Shown piece after piece: positions 1 to 8,869 of a stretch of 64,000 nt of DNA. Both the position numbers and the translations under genes were made by a program. A model generated the notes under the pieces. It was not told the origin of the DNA. It made no database searches and saw nothing but the letters and a program-made list of their open reading frames with translations. The DNA comes from Neoceratodus forsteri (Eukaryota; Chordata; Ceratodontiformes; Ceratodontidae). Within the stretch, counting starts at the first letter, position 1, and each line of letters begins with the position of its first letter. The stretch covers positions 826,366,001 to 826,430,000 of the forward strand of contig CM057452.1 in assembly GCA_016271365.2 (NCBI GenBank), read 5' to 3'.

Positions 1-1011
1 AGCCATATCCCAGAAGATAATGAGTTTTGGTGGAGGATATGGTGGTCTAGCAGAGCGCCAGATGCAGTAAATTGGGGAGTGATCAGTTATAGCATCTGGC
101 AGGGTACCAGCAGAGACTATGCTATCAAGGCAGTTTGTAAGAGCTCAGTCAATTAAAGTACTAGAACAAGGGGGAGCCAAAACCCTTGTAGGGTCAGTGA
201 TTAGCTGGTGGAGGTTATGGCCATGAACCATTGTGTGGTAGGACTGATTTGATTTGCTATTCCAGTTGAGATTTAGGTCACCCATAATGAGGACCACATT
301 TCAACCAACGACCGTGTCCACCTGTGATAATAGTTCCTTGAGCCCAGCGGTGCTACCATTAAGGGGATTATAGGCACAAACTATGTGCAGTTTCTTGGAA
401 CCTAGATGTAGGGTAGCATGAATAGCTTCACAATGAGAGAGGGCAAGAGAGACATTATGGTGTAGGGATAGGTGAGTTTTAAAGAGGATTGCAGCACCAC
501 CACCTCGTTTAGATGTGGACCTATCTTGCCGGAGTATTTTATAGTTAGGTAACATGCACAGATTATCAGGGGTGGAGGGTTTTAGCCAGGTTTCAGAGAG
601 ACATAGAATGTCAGGGTTATGTTGGGTAGCCCAGGCGTCTAGTTCAGTTAAGTTGTGGGGTAGACTCCTGATATTCAGGTGTACAATATGCAGCCCCTTT
701 AGGTCCTTCCAGGCTGTAGCAAGGTGGGCTATGTTATCAGCAGGTACTGGGTTAAGTTCAACATCTCCTGCTAACATTAACGATAGAAAGGGCAGGTACC
801 ATAGTTTACGATGAGGTAACAGGGTGGGCAGGGAGGTAATTGGAGGAAGGGAATTATGAAGCGTATAAGCAACATGGTAGGTGATTCTGTTTGAGACCAA
901 GAGAGAAAAGGTCGCGAGGGGCCATTGGGATAGAGTGAGCATGTTGGGAGCAACAGTGGGGTGAGAAGAGACGCCATCCCAGGACAGTGGGTAGCTTAGC
1001 AGGAGCATCAC
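1..1011 (-). pseudogene. LINE A: endonuclease part of a CR1/L2-group non-LTR retrotransposon
   Basis: The minus strand encodes an apurinic-type endonuclease domain, which in this family nicks target DNA to prime reverse transcription. From the start at 1011 there is a hydrophobic leader, a 2A-like motif, then HIVHLNIRSL, LCLSETWLKP and RGGGAAILFK. After an in-frame TGA at 301-303 the same frame continues with MGDLNLNW and HQLITDPTR, and ends with DHSPIYCIW near the window edge. The order and spacing fit the EN half of a LINE ORF2; the RT half lies outside the window. LINE B (34640 to 32696 and 47550 to 46850) has the matching text LRIVDLNVR and TWLKPS, so both belong to one family. The stop codon shows it is dead. 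Clade placement within CR1/L2/Rex1 is by memory of motifs only. Confidence 0.85.
742..768 (-). other. 2A-like motif, degenerate
   Basis: The minus frame of LINE A reads GDVELNPVP just after a hydrophobic stretch (KLWYLPFLSLMLA). The ribosome-skipping 2A consensus is D-V/I-E-x-N-P-G-P, so the glycine before the final proline has become valine. 2A-like peptides at the N-terminus of APE-type LINEs are known; this copy should not be active. Confidence 0.6.
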
Positions 1012-1420
1012 TAAGAGTAGTGAAATAATAGAGACTAATAAGGCGGTTGCACAGGGATTTAGGGCCCTGTTTTTACAAAAGGTGGACGCCGTAGTAATGA
1101 TAGAGAAAAGTGACAGATAAAATAGCTATATGAAGAAAGAAAAATCTACAGGTATCTGAGGAATCTAGGTAGAAGCAACTACTTGTGAACCAGCTTTCAG
1201 ACCATGAGTGAGATGCAGGTATTTTTAGCAGGTTTCTAAGAGCCCTTTAGTGGAGAAGAAGTATAGGCTGCAAATGAGAAAGTGAGGAGATAGTTAAAAT
1301 CCTCACGTACTTCCACAGTATGCGGGGAGTAGGCGGGGCAGACGACCCCTATATAACAAATGCCGGCCAAGGGTGGGTGTGGTGGGAGGCGGGTGGGGAG
1401 CAGCCGCATAGCAGCTGTGG
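1012..1420. other. Probable 5' leader of LINE A, then a GC-rich stretch
   Basis: No coding signal is visible. The part to about 1310 has phrases such as 'ccctttagtggagaag' that resemble the 5' leader of LINE B ('cctctagtggcagag' near 47430), so it is probably the LINE A leader on the minus strand. From 1320 the sequence becomes GC-rich and leads into the duplicated repeat. A plus frame here is short and unrecognised. Confidence 0.35.
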
Positions 1421-1885
1421 GACCGAGCGCTTAGCAGCAGGGGTTTCGAGCCTGGGGCCGAGAGATCGCAGTGCAGCTGCAGTTTGGACCGGGCTGCCTG
1501 GGGACTCCGAGTGCCTGAAAAATCCTGTGGATCACTTTAGAGAGCTGCTAGACCGAGACATGAGCCCGATACCACACTAGCTCTCTGTACGGGGATATTT
1601 TTCAAATGTAAGCTTCACAAGTGTCTAACCCGATAGCCGTTAACACTAAAAAGCTGTGTAGAATTTCAGTGCATCCACATTATACAGACTAGAGCCCGAT
1701 TTCATAGATAGTGGCAGTGGAGATGGAAGTTCCCAAAAGGTGCCAAGATTCAAATTAAGGACAAAGGCAGATGGCTTTTGGGTGGCGTTTCTGCAAACGG
1801 GGCACACAGCTGACAAGATTACCTTGCTTTCTGCTCCAACGGCAGCACGGCTTGCTCCAGGGCAGGGAACCCTCCGATTAGGGCT
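1421..1885 (+). repeat. 980-bp-offset direct repeat, copy 1
   Basis: This block matches 2401-2865 with a constant offset of 980 bp, so no net indel has accumulated over about 460 bp. Landmarks are 'gaccgagcgcttagcagcag' at 1421 and 'aaccgagcgcttagcagcag' at 2401, and 'ggaaccctcc' at 1866 and 2846. It contains a single copy of the 61-bp unit that is amplified in copy 2. Orientation is arbitrary. I do not recognise the family. Confidence 0.85.
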
Positions 1886-2400
1886 GGGGAGAGAGAAGAG
1901 TGCGCAGTTTAAATAGGGTCAGAGATAATAGGAGGTAGGTAATAGGAGGAGGTGTAGAGAGAGAGAGAGAGATGGGTGGGGGAAGGAGGAGTTTGGTAGT
2001 GCAGGCAGAAAGAAAAACACAGTGCAATTGGAGTCAGTATTGATGCTAATTACAACTCTTCTACTGATAACATAATTTCAGCAGCACTTCACATGTAGCA
2101 ATCCCTCAGCAACACACAAGTAAAAGCAGTTACAATGCAGGTAGTGTACCAAGGTACAGATATATTCAGGCCCTAAAATGACTAAGTTATAGCTAGCACA
2201 TCGCTTTACAGATATTCAATTTATAGTCCACATACAGTATTTCAATTAATTAATTTTGGTCCACCGTCTGCCCCCAGAAGTGAAACTGAACCAAAGGGAC
2301 CTGAAACTTGGCCAAGGACCTATCAGGGTACGAATTCCCACTTAATTTGCCTGAGACCAGAGCCCCAGATTAAATTACTTTTAAGTCCCATATGAATTTA
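1886..2400. other. Spacer between the two repeat copies
   Basis: No gene is visible. A short GA run lies near 1958-1973. The rest is AT-rich unique-looking sequence. Confidence 0.5.
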
Positions 2401-3355
2401 AACCGAGCGCTTAGCAGCAGGGGTTTTGAGCTTGGGGCCGAGAGATCGCAGTGCAGCTGCAGTTTGGACCGGGCTGCCTGGGGACTCTGAGTGCCTGAAA
2501 AGCCCTGCAGATCACTTTAGAGAGTTGCTAGACTAAGACGTGAGCCCGATACAACACTAGCTCTCTGTACAGGGATATTTTTCAAATGTAAGGTTCACGA
2601 GTGTCTAACCTGATAGCCGTTAACACTAAAAAGCTGTGTAGAATTTCAGTGCATCCACAATATACAGACTAGCGCCAGATTTCATAGATAGTGGCAGTGG
2701 AGATGGAAGTTCCCAAAGGGTGCCAAGATTCAAATTAAGGACAAAGGCAGGTGGCTTTTGGGCAGCGTTTCTGCAAACAGAGCACACAGTTGATGAAATT
2801 ACCTCACTTTCTCCTCCAACAGTGGCATGGCTTGCTCCAGGGCAGGGAACCCTCCGGTTAGGACTCGCTTTCTGCTCTGACGGCTTCACAGCTTGCTCCA
2901 GGGCGGGGAACCCTCCAGTTAGGGCTTGCTTTCTGCTCCGATGGTGGCACAGCTTGCTCCAGGGCAGGGAACCCTCCAGTTAGGCCTTGCTTTCTGCTCC
3001 GACAGCGGCACAGCTTGCTCCAGGGCAGGGAACCCTCTGGTTAGGGCTCGCTTTCTGCTCTGATGGTGGCCCGGCTTGCTCCAGGGCAGGGAACCCTCCA
3101 GTTAGGGCTCACTTTCTGCTCCGATGGTGGCACGGCTTGCTCCAGGGCAAGGAACCCTCCAGTTAGAGCTTGGTTTCTGCTCCGACAGCGGCACGGCTTG
3201 CTCCAGGGCAGGGAACCCTCCAGTTAGGGCTCTCTTTCTGCTCCAACGGTGGCACGGCTTGTTCCAGGGCAGGGAACCCTCCGGTTAGGGCTCGCTTTCT
3301 GCTCCAATGGTGGCACAGCTTGCTCCAGGGCTGGGAACCCTCCAGTTAGGGCTGG
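2401..3355 (+). repeat. 980-bp-offset repeat, copy 2, with nine 61-bp tandem units
   Basis: After about 400 bp shared with copy 1, a 61-bp unit repeats without length change. The anchor 'aaccctcc' (aaccctct in one unit) falls at 2848, 2909, 2970, 3031, 3092, 3153, 3214, 3275 and 3336, every interval being 61. Each unit holds 'gcttgctccagggcaggg' and 'ttagggctcgctttctgctc' or close variants. Units differ by a few substitutions. The array exits with 'ttagggctgg', the same exit as the lone unit of copy 1, which suggests the family normally has one unit and this copy expanded it. Confidence 0.9.
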
Positions 3356-3926
3356 TTAGTAACCAATCATTACTTTAACTGTGTTTCCACTCACCAGCCC
3401 AGTGGCACTGAGGGCCAAGGCACTGGATGCCACACCTTGCACCACAGCAGCGACTGGTGTACAGAAGCAAGTTAGGGCCTACAGGTGTCAACAGGGGGGA
3501 GGGCTGGGAGAGGATTGTAGTGGCCACTGTACTGCTGTCCTCTCCTGGATTGGGGAGGCTAGTCACCTCGCTCTCGACTGACACCTGGTGGAGGCTGGAT
3601 GTAAGATCAAGGGAGGTCTGGGGGACTGACGTTGGGAGGGTGGAAAGAGCATGGTTTCTGGGAGCGTGCACTTGCCTCCACATATGCGTGATCACCTGTG
3701 TTTGCCATAGCTTCAGGAGGGACAGGGTGTAAACCACAAAATCCTGTATCTTCCCATGGCCATTAATGACAGTCCCCAAAGCCCTGGAACCCTGCTCCTT
3801 ATAGATCCCTGAGGGGAGCACAGGATAACAAAATTAGGAGCTAGAGGGGGACCTGATGAAAGGTGTAGGTGGCCATGGAGGGCAAACAGCTAAATAATAA
3901 AGTGTTTCCATTAATTTCCCCATAAC
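3356..3926. other. No recognised gene; one unrecognised minus-strand frame
   Basis: A 148-codon minus frame (3821 to 3375) is open, but I recognise no domain in it. It is rich in S, T and P in its second half and may be chance or a transposon remnant. Nothing else is visible. Confidence 0.3.
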
Positions 3927-4358
3927 TCAGGTGAGGCTCACCAGCTTATGGGTACTAGCCTCTTCCCTGCTGCCACCCTTATGTAAAGGAACTACATCTG
4001 CTCTTTTCCAGTCTTCTGGAACCACACCTGATTCCAGTGCGCTGTTGAATAAGGTCATCAGCGGGGCAGCCAGCATCGCTCTGAGTTTTTTCAGGACCCT
4101 TGGGTGTATCCTATCTGGTCCTACAGGCTTGTCTACTTTAGAACTGCAAGTCCCTTCAGTACTCTTCTGTGAAAATGGACATGAATCCACCTCCCTTCCC
4201 CCTTTGTTCCTGCTGAGCACTGGTGCCCCCCACTGTGAAGACTGAGAACAAGTGCCTGTTCAGGATTTCAGCTTTTTTGTGGTCCTCTTCTGCCCAGTTT
4301 CCTTCTGCCACCCTCCTTATCTTCACTATCCCTTCCCTTGATTTCCTCTTCTTACATA

Positions 4359-4569
4359 CTGTAAAACTAGTTATTTTCATGCAAATTAATTTTAGCAGAA
4401 ACACAAATGCAACTATAATTGTGTAAATTAAATTTACCACTAAGTCATTAGCACCACATTCACTATAATGGAAAAAGTGCTAATTAGTGCAAATTTATTT
4501 TAGTGCAAATTATTGCTTCAGCGAAAATAGTGAAAATTATTTGACAGTGAAAAGTTTCACATTTTACAG
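4359..4569. mobile_element. Short TA-flanked element (mariner-like MITE) inside CR1
   Basis: An AT-rich 211-bp segment begins CTGTAAAA and ends TTTTACAG, which are inverted complements. It is flanked by TA on both sides (4357-4358 and 4570-4571). Leaving it and one TA out joins the CR1 linker in one frame (FRYI then CKKRKSREG), which supports a clean insertion. TA duplication and short TIRs fit a Tc1/mariner-type nonautonomous element, but the TIR is only 8 bp and no transposase is present. Confidence 0.65.
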
Positions 4570-4847
4570 TATATACCTGAAGAAACTCTTATCCCCATTT
4601 GCTACCCCTTTGGCCATCCTTTCCTCTATCTGCACATTTGCTCCTCTCACTGCATTACCTGCTTCCCTTTGTTTTACAGTACCTCGTACATCTCCCTGTC
4701 TTCTTCCCTCTGTGTTTTCTTATACCTCCTGAATGCCACCCCCTTTTCCTGCACTGCTATGGCCAGTTCCCTAGAGTACCATAACAGTCTATTCTTCCTT
4801 ATGTTTTTACCCACTTCCTTCATGCAGAGACCACTCCACAGTTCTCT

Positions 4848-4963
4848 CCCTTACATATAGTAAATCCCTCCTTCTCCTCCTCCCTTCCCTGTCTCTCCTG
4901 AACAGAGATTAGCCTGGTGTGGCTACATCCTAGTCATGGCTGTCAGTGCACCATTATGGCCAC
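4848..4963. repeat. 116-bp duplicated segment, copy 1
   Basis: This matches 5576-5690 closely, including 'agagattagc' and 'tggtgtggctacatcctagt'. It lies between the CR1 EN and linker regions. The flanks 'cagttgtgg' and 'gaactgtgg' on the minus strand look like a weak target duplication, so it could be a tiny inserted element. Confidence 0.6.
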
Positions 4964-5575
4964 AACTGCCTTAATTGTGCTGTCCCTTATTTCCCCCCAC
5001 TGGTTCTCTATCCTTCCCGCAGCATCCCCCCTCCCCCACTAGGCAGTTTCTGAGGCAGTCTCCTGTTTCCTTAAAATCTGCTCCTCTAAAGTAAAGGACC
5101 CTTGTCCTCATGTGGTTTGCCTCTGCACCTGTACTACTGTTAAACCACACTGTATGGTGATTATTGGTACCTAGAGAACTGCCCACTGTGATGTCTGCAG
5201 TGCTGTCCCCATTTATAAACACCAGATCCAACACTGCTTCATCCCTAGTGGGTTCGTTGACTAGCTGCCGAACAAAAACTCCTTGCAGGGAGTCACGGAT
5301 GGCCCTGCTTCTTACGAAAGCTGTAGCTGGAAGGGTCCAGTCCACATCTGGCAGATTAAAGACACCAATTAGCAGCACCCTCCCCCCTCTTATTTGCCAT
5401 CTGATGATGTCCTCCAAAGTGCTTTATCTGACTTCTCTCCATGTACTGGAGGGCAATATACCACTCCTGTATGGAAAATGGCCCCAGTGCCTGTTTCCAG
5501 GATGATCCACAGCACCTCCAGTCATTTCCTTTCCTTTCCTCCAGCTGCCTCTGCACTTCCACATCCTTGATTCTC

Positions 5576-5690
5576 TCCCTCACATATAGTAAACCCCTCC
5601 TCCCCTCCTCCATTCCCTTCTCTCCTGACCAGAGATTAGCTTGGTGTGGCTACATCCTAGTCATTGCTGTCAGTGCACCATTATGGCCAG
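5576..5690. repeat. 116-bp duplicated segment, copy 2
   Basis: Partner of 4848-4963. It sits at the junction between the Tx1 ORF1 fragment (5700 upward) and the CR1 EN part (5500 downward). Confidence 0.6.
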
Positions 5691-5977
5691 CAAATCCAGG
5701 CTAGCTTCCTCCATGATGTCCTTCAGGTTCGGAGTTTTATTTCCATTGCATTTATTGCATGTACAGGGTTGGCCTGGATAGATTTGCCTTAGCCAGTACT
5801 CAACATCTGATATATTCACTCCCTCACTTCTAAACAGAATTGAAATTGCCTTTATACTGTAGTGGGTTTAGTTAATGGTATCGCCACAAATGTCAGCCAC
5901 AAAAGTATATTTTTTCAGAGTGTCATATTTGGTCCAGAATGTTTCCAAGGACATCATATTTTTCAAACTTAAATCAA

Positions 5978-6346
5978 AAATTAAACAAGGTGAAAGAGTC
6001 TAACATGTTTAAATATAAGAAAAATAGCAGGACAAGAGGACACAGCATGAGATTAGAGGGAGGCCGATTAAGGGGGAATGTGAGGAAATTCTTTTTCACA
6101 GAAAGGGTGGTAGATGCATGGAATGGCTTACCACAAGAAGTGGTGGCTATGAATACAGTGCAGGGCTTCAAACAGGCATGGGATAGGCATAAGGGAGCAA
6201 TACAAATGACTATGAATAGATAGGTCACTGACAGAGCAAAGGCCGATGGCACATTTATAAGGTAGAAAAAGAAATGGGCAGACTGGATGGGCCTTGCGGT
6301 CCTTATCTGCCGTCAACTTCTATGTTTCTATGTTTCTATGTTTCTT
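5978..6346 (+). mobile_element. CR1 3'-end fragment (plus strand)
   Basis: A 5'-truncated CR1 copy. It codes for the C-terminal tail of ORF2 (RTRGHSMRLEGGRLRGNVRK, RVVDAWNGLPQEV, FKQAWDRHKGAI) and then the 3' UTR 'gcagactggatgggccttg', ending in the octamer run 'ctatgttt' repeated. The same tail and 3' end occur in the copies at 26896-28384 and 51363-52968. It interrupts the Tx1 ORF1 fragment. Confidence 0.85.
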
Positions 6347-7055
6347 TAAAAATGATTTCACCAGAAACATCAATGACTGCATTGAGGTCTGCAGCAACGG
6401 AATCCATTGCTGCTTTCAATAAAGTTCTTATATTGTGTGCTCTGTCTGGTAGTGTTTGCATTCCACCTTTATATTTTAATCGTACTGCATTCCTCCTCTG
6501 TGCTGGCTCTCCATGTGCTGTAAACAGGCCCGCCATGCAGAAACACCTTGGGGACTTGCCCCCCCAAGACTTTTCTGCTGTATCACCCTGTCATGTTCCC
6601 TTGTTTCTTGCTCCATATTCTGAGTCTGTCATGGGGACTGTGTCTCAGCAGAGCACTCACCAGTATATACTGGCTGAGGGGCCACCTTGGTATGTTCCTC
6701 AGGCACAGCTGCAGCCATCTGGGGCAGTGTAGCTGGTTGTTCTGCAGGGAGTATGAGACAGGACTGTTTGTAACAGGATTGGGGTGTTGTATGGTTAGTA
6801 TGTGAGAGCATGATGGCGCCACAGAATCAGAACTAATGCCATGTCCTGTTTTAGGCTGCCCACGTGTATCAGTTGTTCTTTTTTTCAGTGGGATCAGTTT
6901 ATTTTATATTAAGCATAGTCCATTTCTCCTCTGTCAGTGTACAGTATTTATCATTTTCTAAGTGGGTGTTTTGTATGTGCTGTTGTTTGTGGCTTACCTG
7001 CATAGGAACTGCTGTTTCCATGATCTCTGCTACAGTCAGCGGCTCTCCAGGAAGC

Positions 7056-7115
7056 CACATAGAAACATAGAAACATAGAATTTGACATTACACCATCTCA
7101 TGCCCTAGTCCAACC
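7056..7115 (-). mobile_element. Tiny CR1 3' tip
   Basis: The sequence 'acatagaaacatagaa' followed by 'tttgac' is the reverse complement of the CR1 terminus seen at 28370 and 51363. Beyond about 60 bp the match fades, so it is a severely truncated or diverged copy. Confidence 0.5.
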
Positions 7116-7544
7116 CATGGCTTTGATTACAGTCACTGGGTCTCAGACAGAGTCTCTTCTTAGTACTTCTTTTGCAGGTGCTATTGGAATGGACCACCTG
7201 CTCCTCAGCCCAAGTTGCTCACTCACACTAGATCTCTGCTGACAAGTGGTTTTCTTTGATGAAGATGCTGTCAGTTTCAATGACAGTGTCACTGGCTTCT
7301 CAGCTTTTGAATCAGTATGGAATCACGGCATTTTGCAAAGCCGTTTTCTTGCAAGTTTTTAATCTTCCTCAGCCAGTAGTTTTAGCAGCATTTGCTTTCT
7401 CTAAGACATGGCCATTTCTAGTGTTTCTCACCGAGTTCCAGCTGGCTGGCTGAATTCCTCCTTAGATGACATCCTTGTTGGAGTTTTGACCATCTGATAT
7501 CTGAGTGTAGATCTCCAACTCCATGCATTCAGCTTCTTGTAAAG

Positions 7545-8530
7545 TAAGTAAAGTAAAGTAAAACTTTATTTTTTAAGCACCTTTCAAAACCAAAGTGCTG
7601 TACAACATATTAAAACCAACAATTAAATAAACATATATACATATTTAAGAACCTTCAGAAAAAGCGTTTAAAAAACAAATAGGTTTTGAGCTCTGACTTA
7701 AAACTTGGGACAGTCAGGCATTCTCTTATCCAACGAGGTAGAGAATTCCACAGGGTAGGGGCAGCATAAGAAAACGCATGCACCCCAGATGTCTTTAACC
7801 AAACCCTGGGAATCTCTAGCAATCCCTCGTTGGTGGATCAGAGTGAGCAGGAGGAGCAGTAAGGAGTAAGAAGATCTTGCAGAAACTGGGGTCCCTGTCC
7901 ATGTAGGGCTTTATAGGTCAGTAACCCAACCTTGAAGGTGATCCACCACTGAACAGGCAGCCAGTGCAGTTCTTGGAGGACAGGAGTAATATGACTAGTC
8001 CTGGAAGTACCAATGAAAAGCCTAGCCACTGCATTCTGCACTAGCTGCAAGCAGTGGATATCAACCCCTGGAAGCCCTTGGTAAAGGGCATTGCAGTAAT
8101 CAAGGCGAGTGGTTATGAAGGCATGGACCAATGTAGGAAGGTCATCCTGAGGAACCAGGTGTTTCACCCGGGTGATATTCCAAAGATGGTAAAAGGACAA
8201 TTTGACAATGGCTGACACCTGCAATTTTAGGGTCAAACCATCATCAAAAATAATGTCCAAGTTATGCACCCAGTCTGAGGTCAAGAGCTGGACATCATCA
8301 AGCCATAAGCCTGATGGAAGCCCAGCCCTTAGACCCACCTCAGGGTGACCAGGGTCCAAAACCAACACCTCAGTTTTATCCGGATTCAACCTCAGCCAGC
8401 TAGTGCTCATCCAGTCTTTGGTCTCAGCTAGACAGCTGTTAAGCATGGAGATCGCATCATCCTATCTGGGAATAAAGGACATATACAGTTGGGTATCATC
8501 TGCATAGCAGTAAAAACCCAAACTGTATCA
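7545..8530 (-). pseudogene. L2-like LINE fragment: RT C-terminal half and 3' end
   Basis: A 202-codon minus frame (8446-7838) carries WMSTSWLRLNPDKTEVLVL, ITRVKHLVP, TRLDYCNALYQGLP, LQLVQNAVARL and ITFKVGLLTYKALHGQGP. These are the thumb and C-terminal landmarks of L2-group reverse transcriptases. Just upstream (8525-8450), in a shifted frame, is the YADDTQLYM catalytic box. The 3' UTR ends at 7545-7570 in short 'taaag' repeats, as is usual for this group. It is 5'-truncated at about 8530. The plus-strand copy at 60091-60651 is the same family (WMSASWLRLNPDKTEVLVV). Confidence 0.85.
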
Positions 8531-8639
8531 TGACAGAGGTACGTTCTGTATTGTCTCAGAGTATCCAAAATCTGTTTCGAGCAGCATGTTTTGATGTCAG
8601 CATTTCCCCTTCCACCACCTCCAACAACTTGTTCAGCCA

Positions 8640-8865
8640 TCTTGCATGCTCAGCAAGATGACCAACAACACCCCCACCAGAAGAGAAGGGGAATTTATAC
8701 AGTGCCCTGGCCAGGTTTTCCCCCTTCACTAAAAATACCACCAACAGCTTAATCTGCTTCAATTTCATTTGGTTTATATCTGTATCCCCACCTCCTGAAG
8801 ATGAGGCTAAAAACAGGCAGACTTGCCTAGCCCTCCTTTCCTGGTCAACAAAAACTAAATGCATA
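8640..8865 (+). mobile_element. SINE 3' body without Tx1 insertion (empty-site copy)
   Basis: The text 'agagaaggggaatttata' followed by 'ccctggcca', 'ttcactaaaaataccacca' and 'cttaatctg' matches the SINE tail at 46643-46842. Here the site at 8692-8705 is uninterrupted, whereas in the other copy three Tx1 LINEs sit at this position. No tRNA-like head is visible, so the copy is truncated or diverged at its 5' end. Confidence 0.65.
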
Positions 8866-8869
8866 AGAA

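Larger units (their letters stand above)
3927..5500 (-). pseudogene. CR1-type LINE fragment: endonuclease, linker and start of RT
   Basis: Reading down the minus strand, 5417-4971 gives the second half of the EN domain (GGRVLLIGVFNLPDVDW, FVRQLVNEPTRDEAVLDLVF). The region 4860-4572 gives the linker (LLWYSRELAIAVQEKGVAFRR). The region 4350-3927 gives the RT entry (KAEILNRHLFSVFT, VGPDRIHPRVLKKL, VVPEDWKRADVVPLHKGG). The G-V-F-N in place of G-D-F-N means a catalytic Asp is lost. Several frameshifts separate the parts, a 211-bp element sits in the linker, and a 116-bp repeat lies between EN and linker. The RT stops near its first motif, so the rest is missing. Comparable RT text occurs in the two other CR1 copies at 26896 and 51363. 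Confidence 0.85.
5700..7540 (-). pseudogene. Tx1-clade LINE ORF1 fragment, split by a CR1 insertion
   Basis: On the minus strand 6536-6346 reads RNAVRLKYKGGMQ and LNAVIDVSGEIIFK, matching the same stretch of the two Tx1 ORF1 copies at 39595-39936 and 45600-45760. The text resumes at 5975-5700 with ETFWTKYDTLKKY and ILFRSEGVNISDV, also conserved in both copies. Between the halves lies a CR1 3' end on the plus strand. The upstream part (to about 7540) has only weak coding text that could be the ORF1 N-terminus. ORF1 of this clade is an RNA-binding Gag-like protein. Frames are broken and the CCHC region is absent. Confidence 0.75.

Noticed and set aside
4599..4860. Short plus-strand frames with hydrophobic residues
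   Set aside because: They lie opposite the decayed CR1 linker and are shadows of its minus-strand codons.
8640..8700. Possible start of a gene near the SINE body
   Set aside because: The same sequence recurs at 46643 as SINE body; the frames are incidental.
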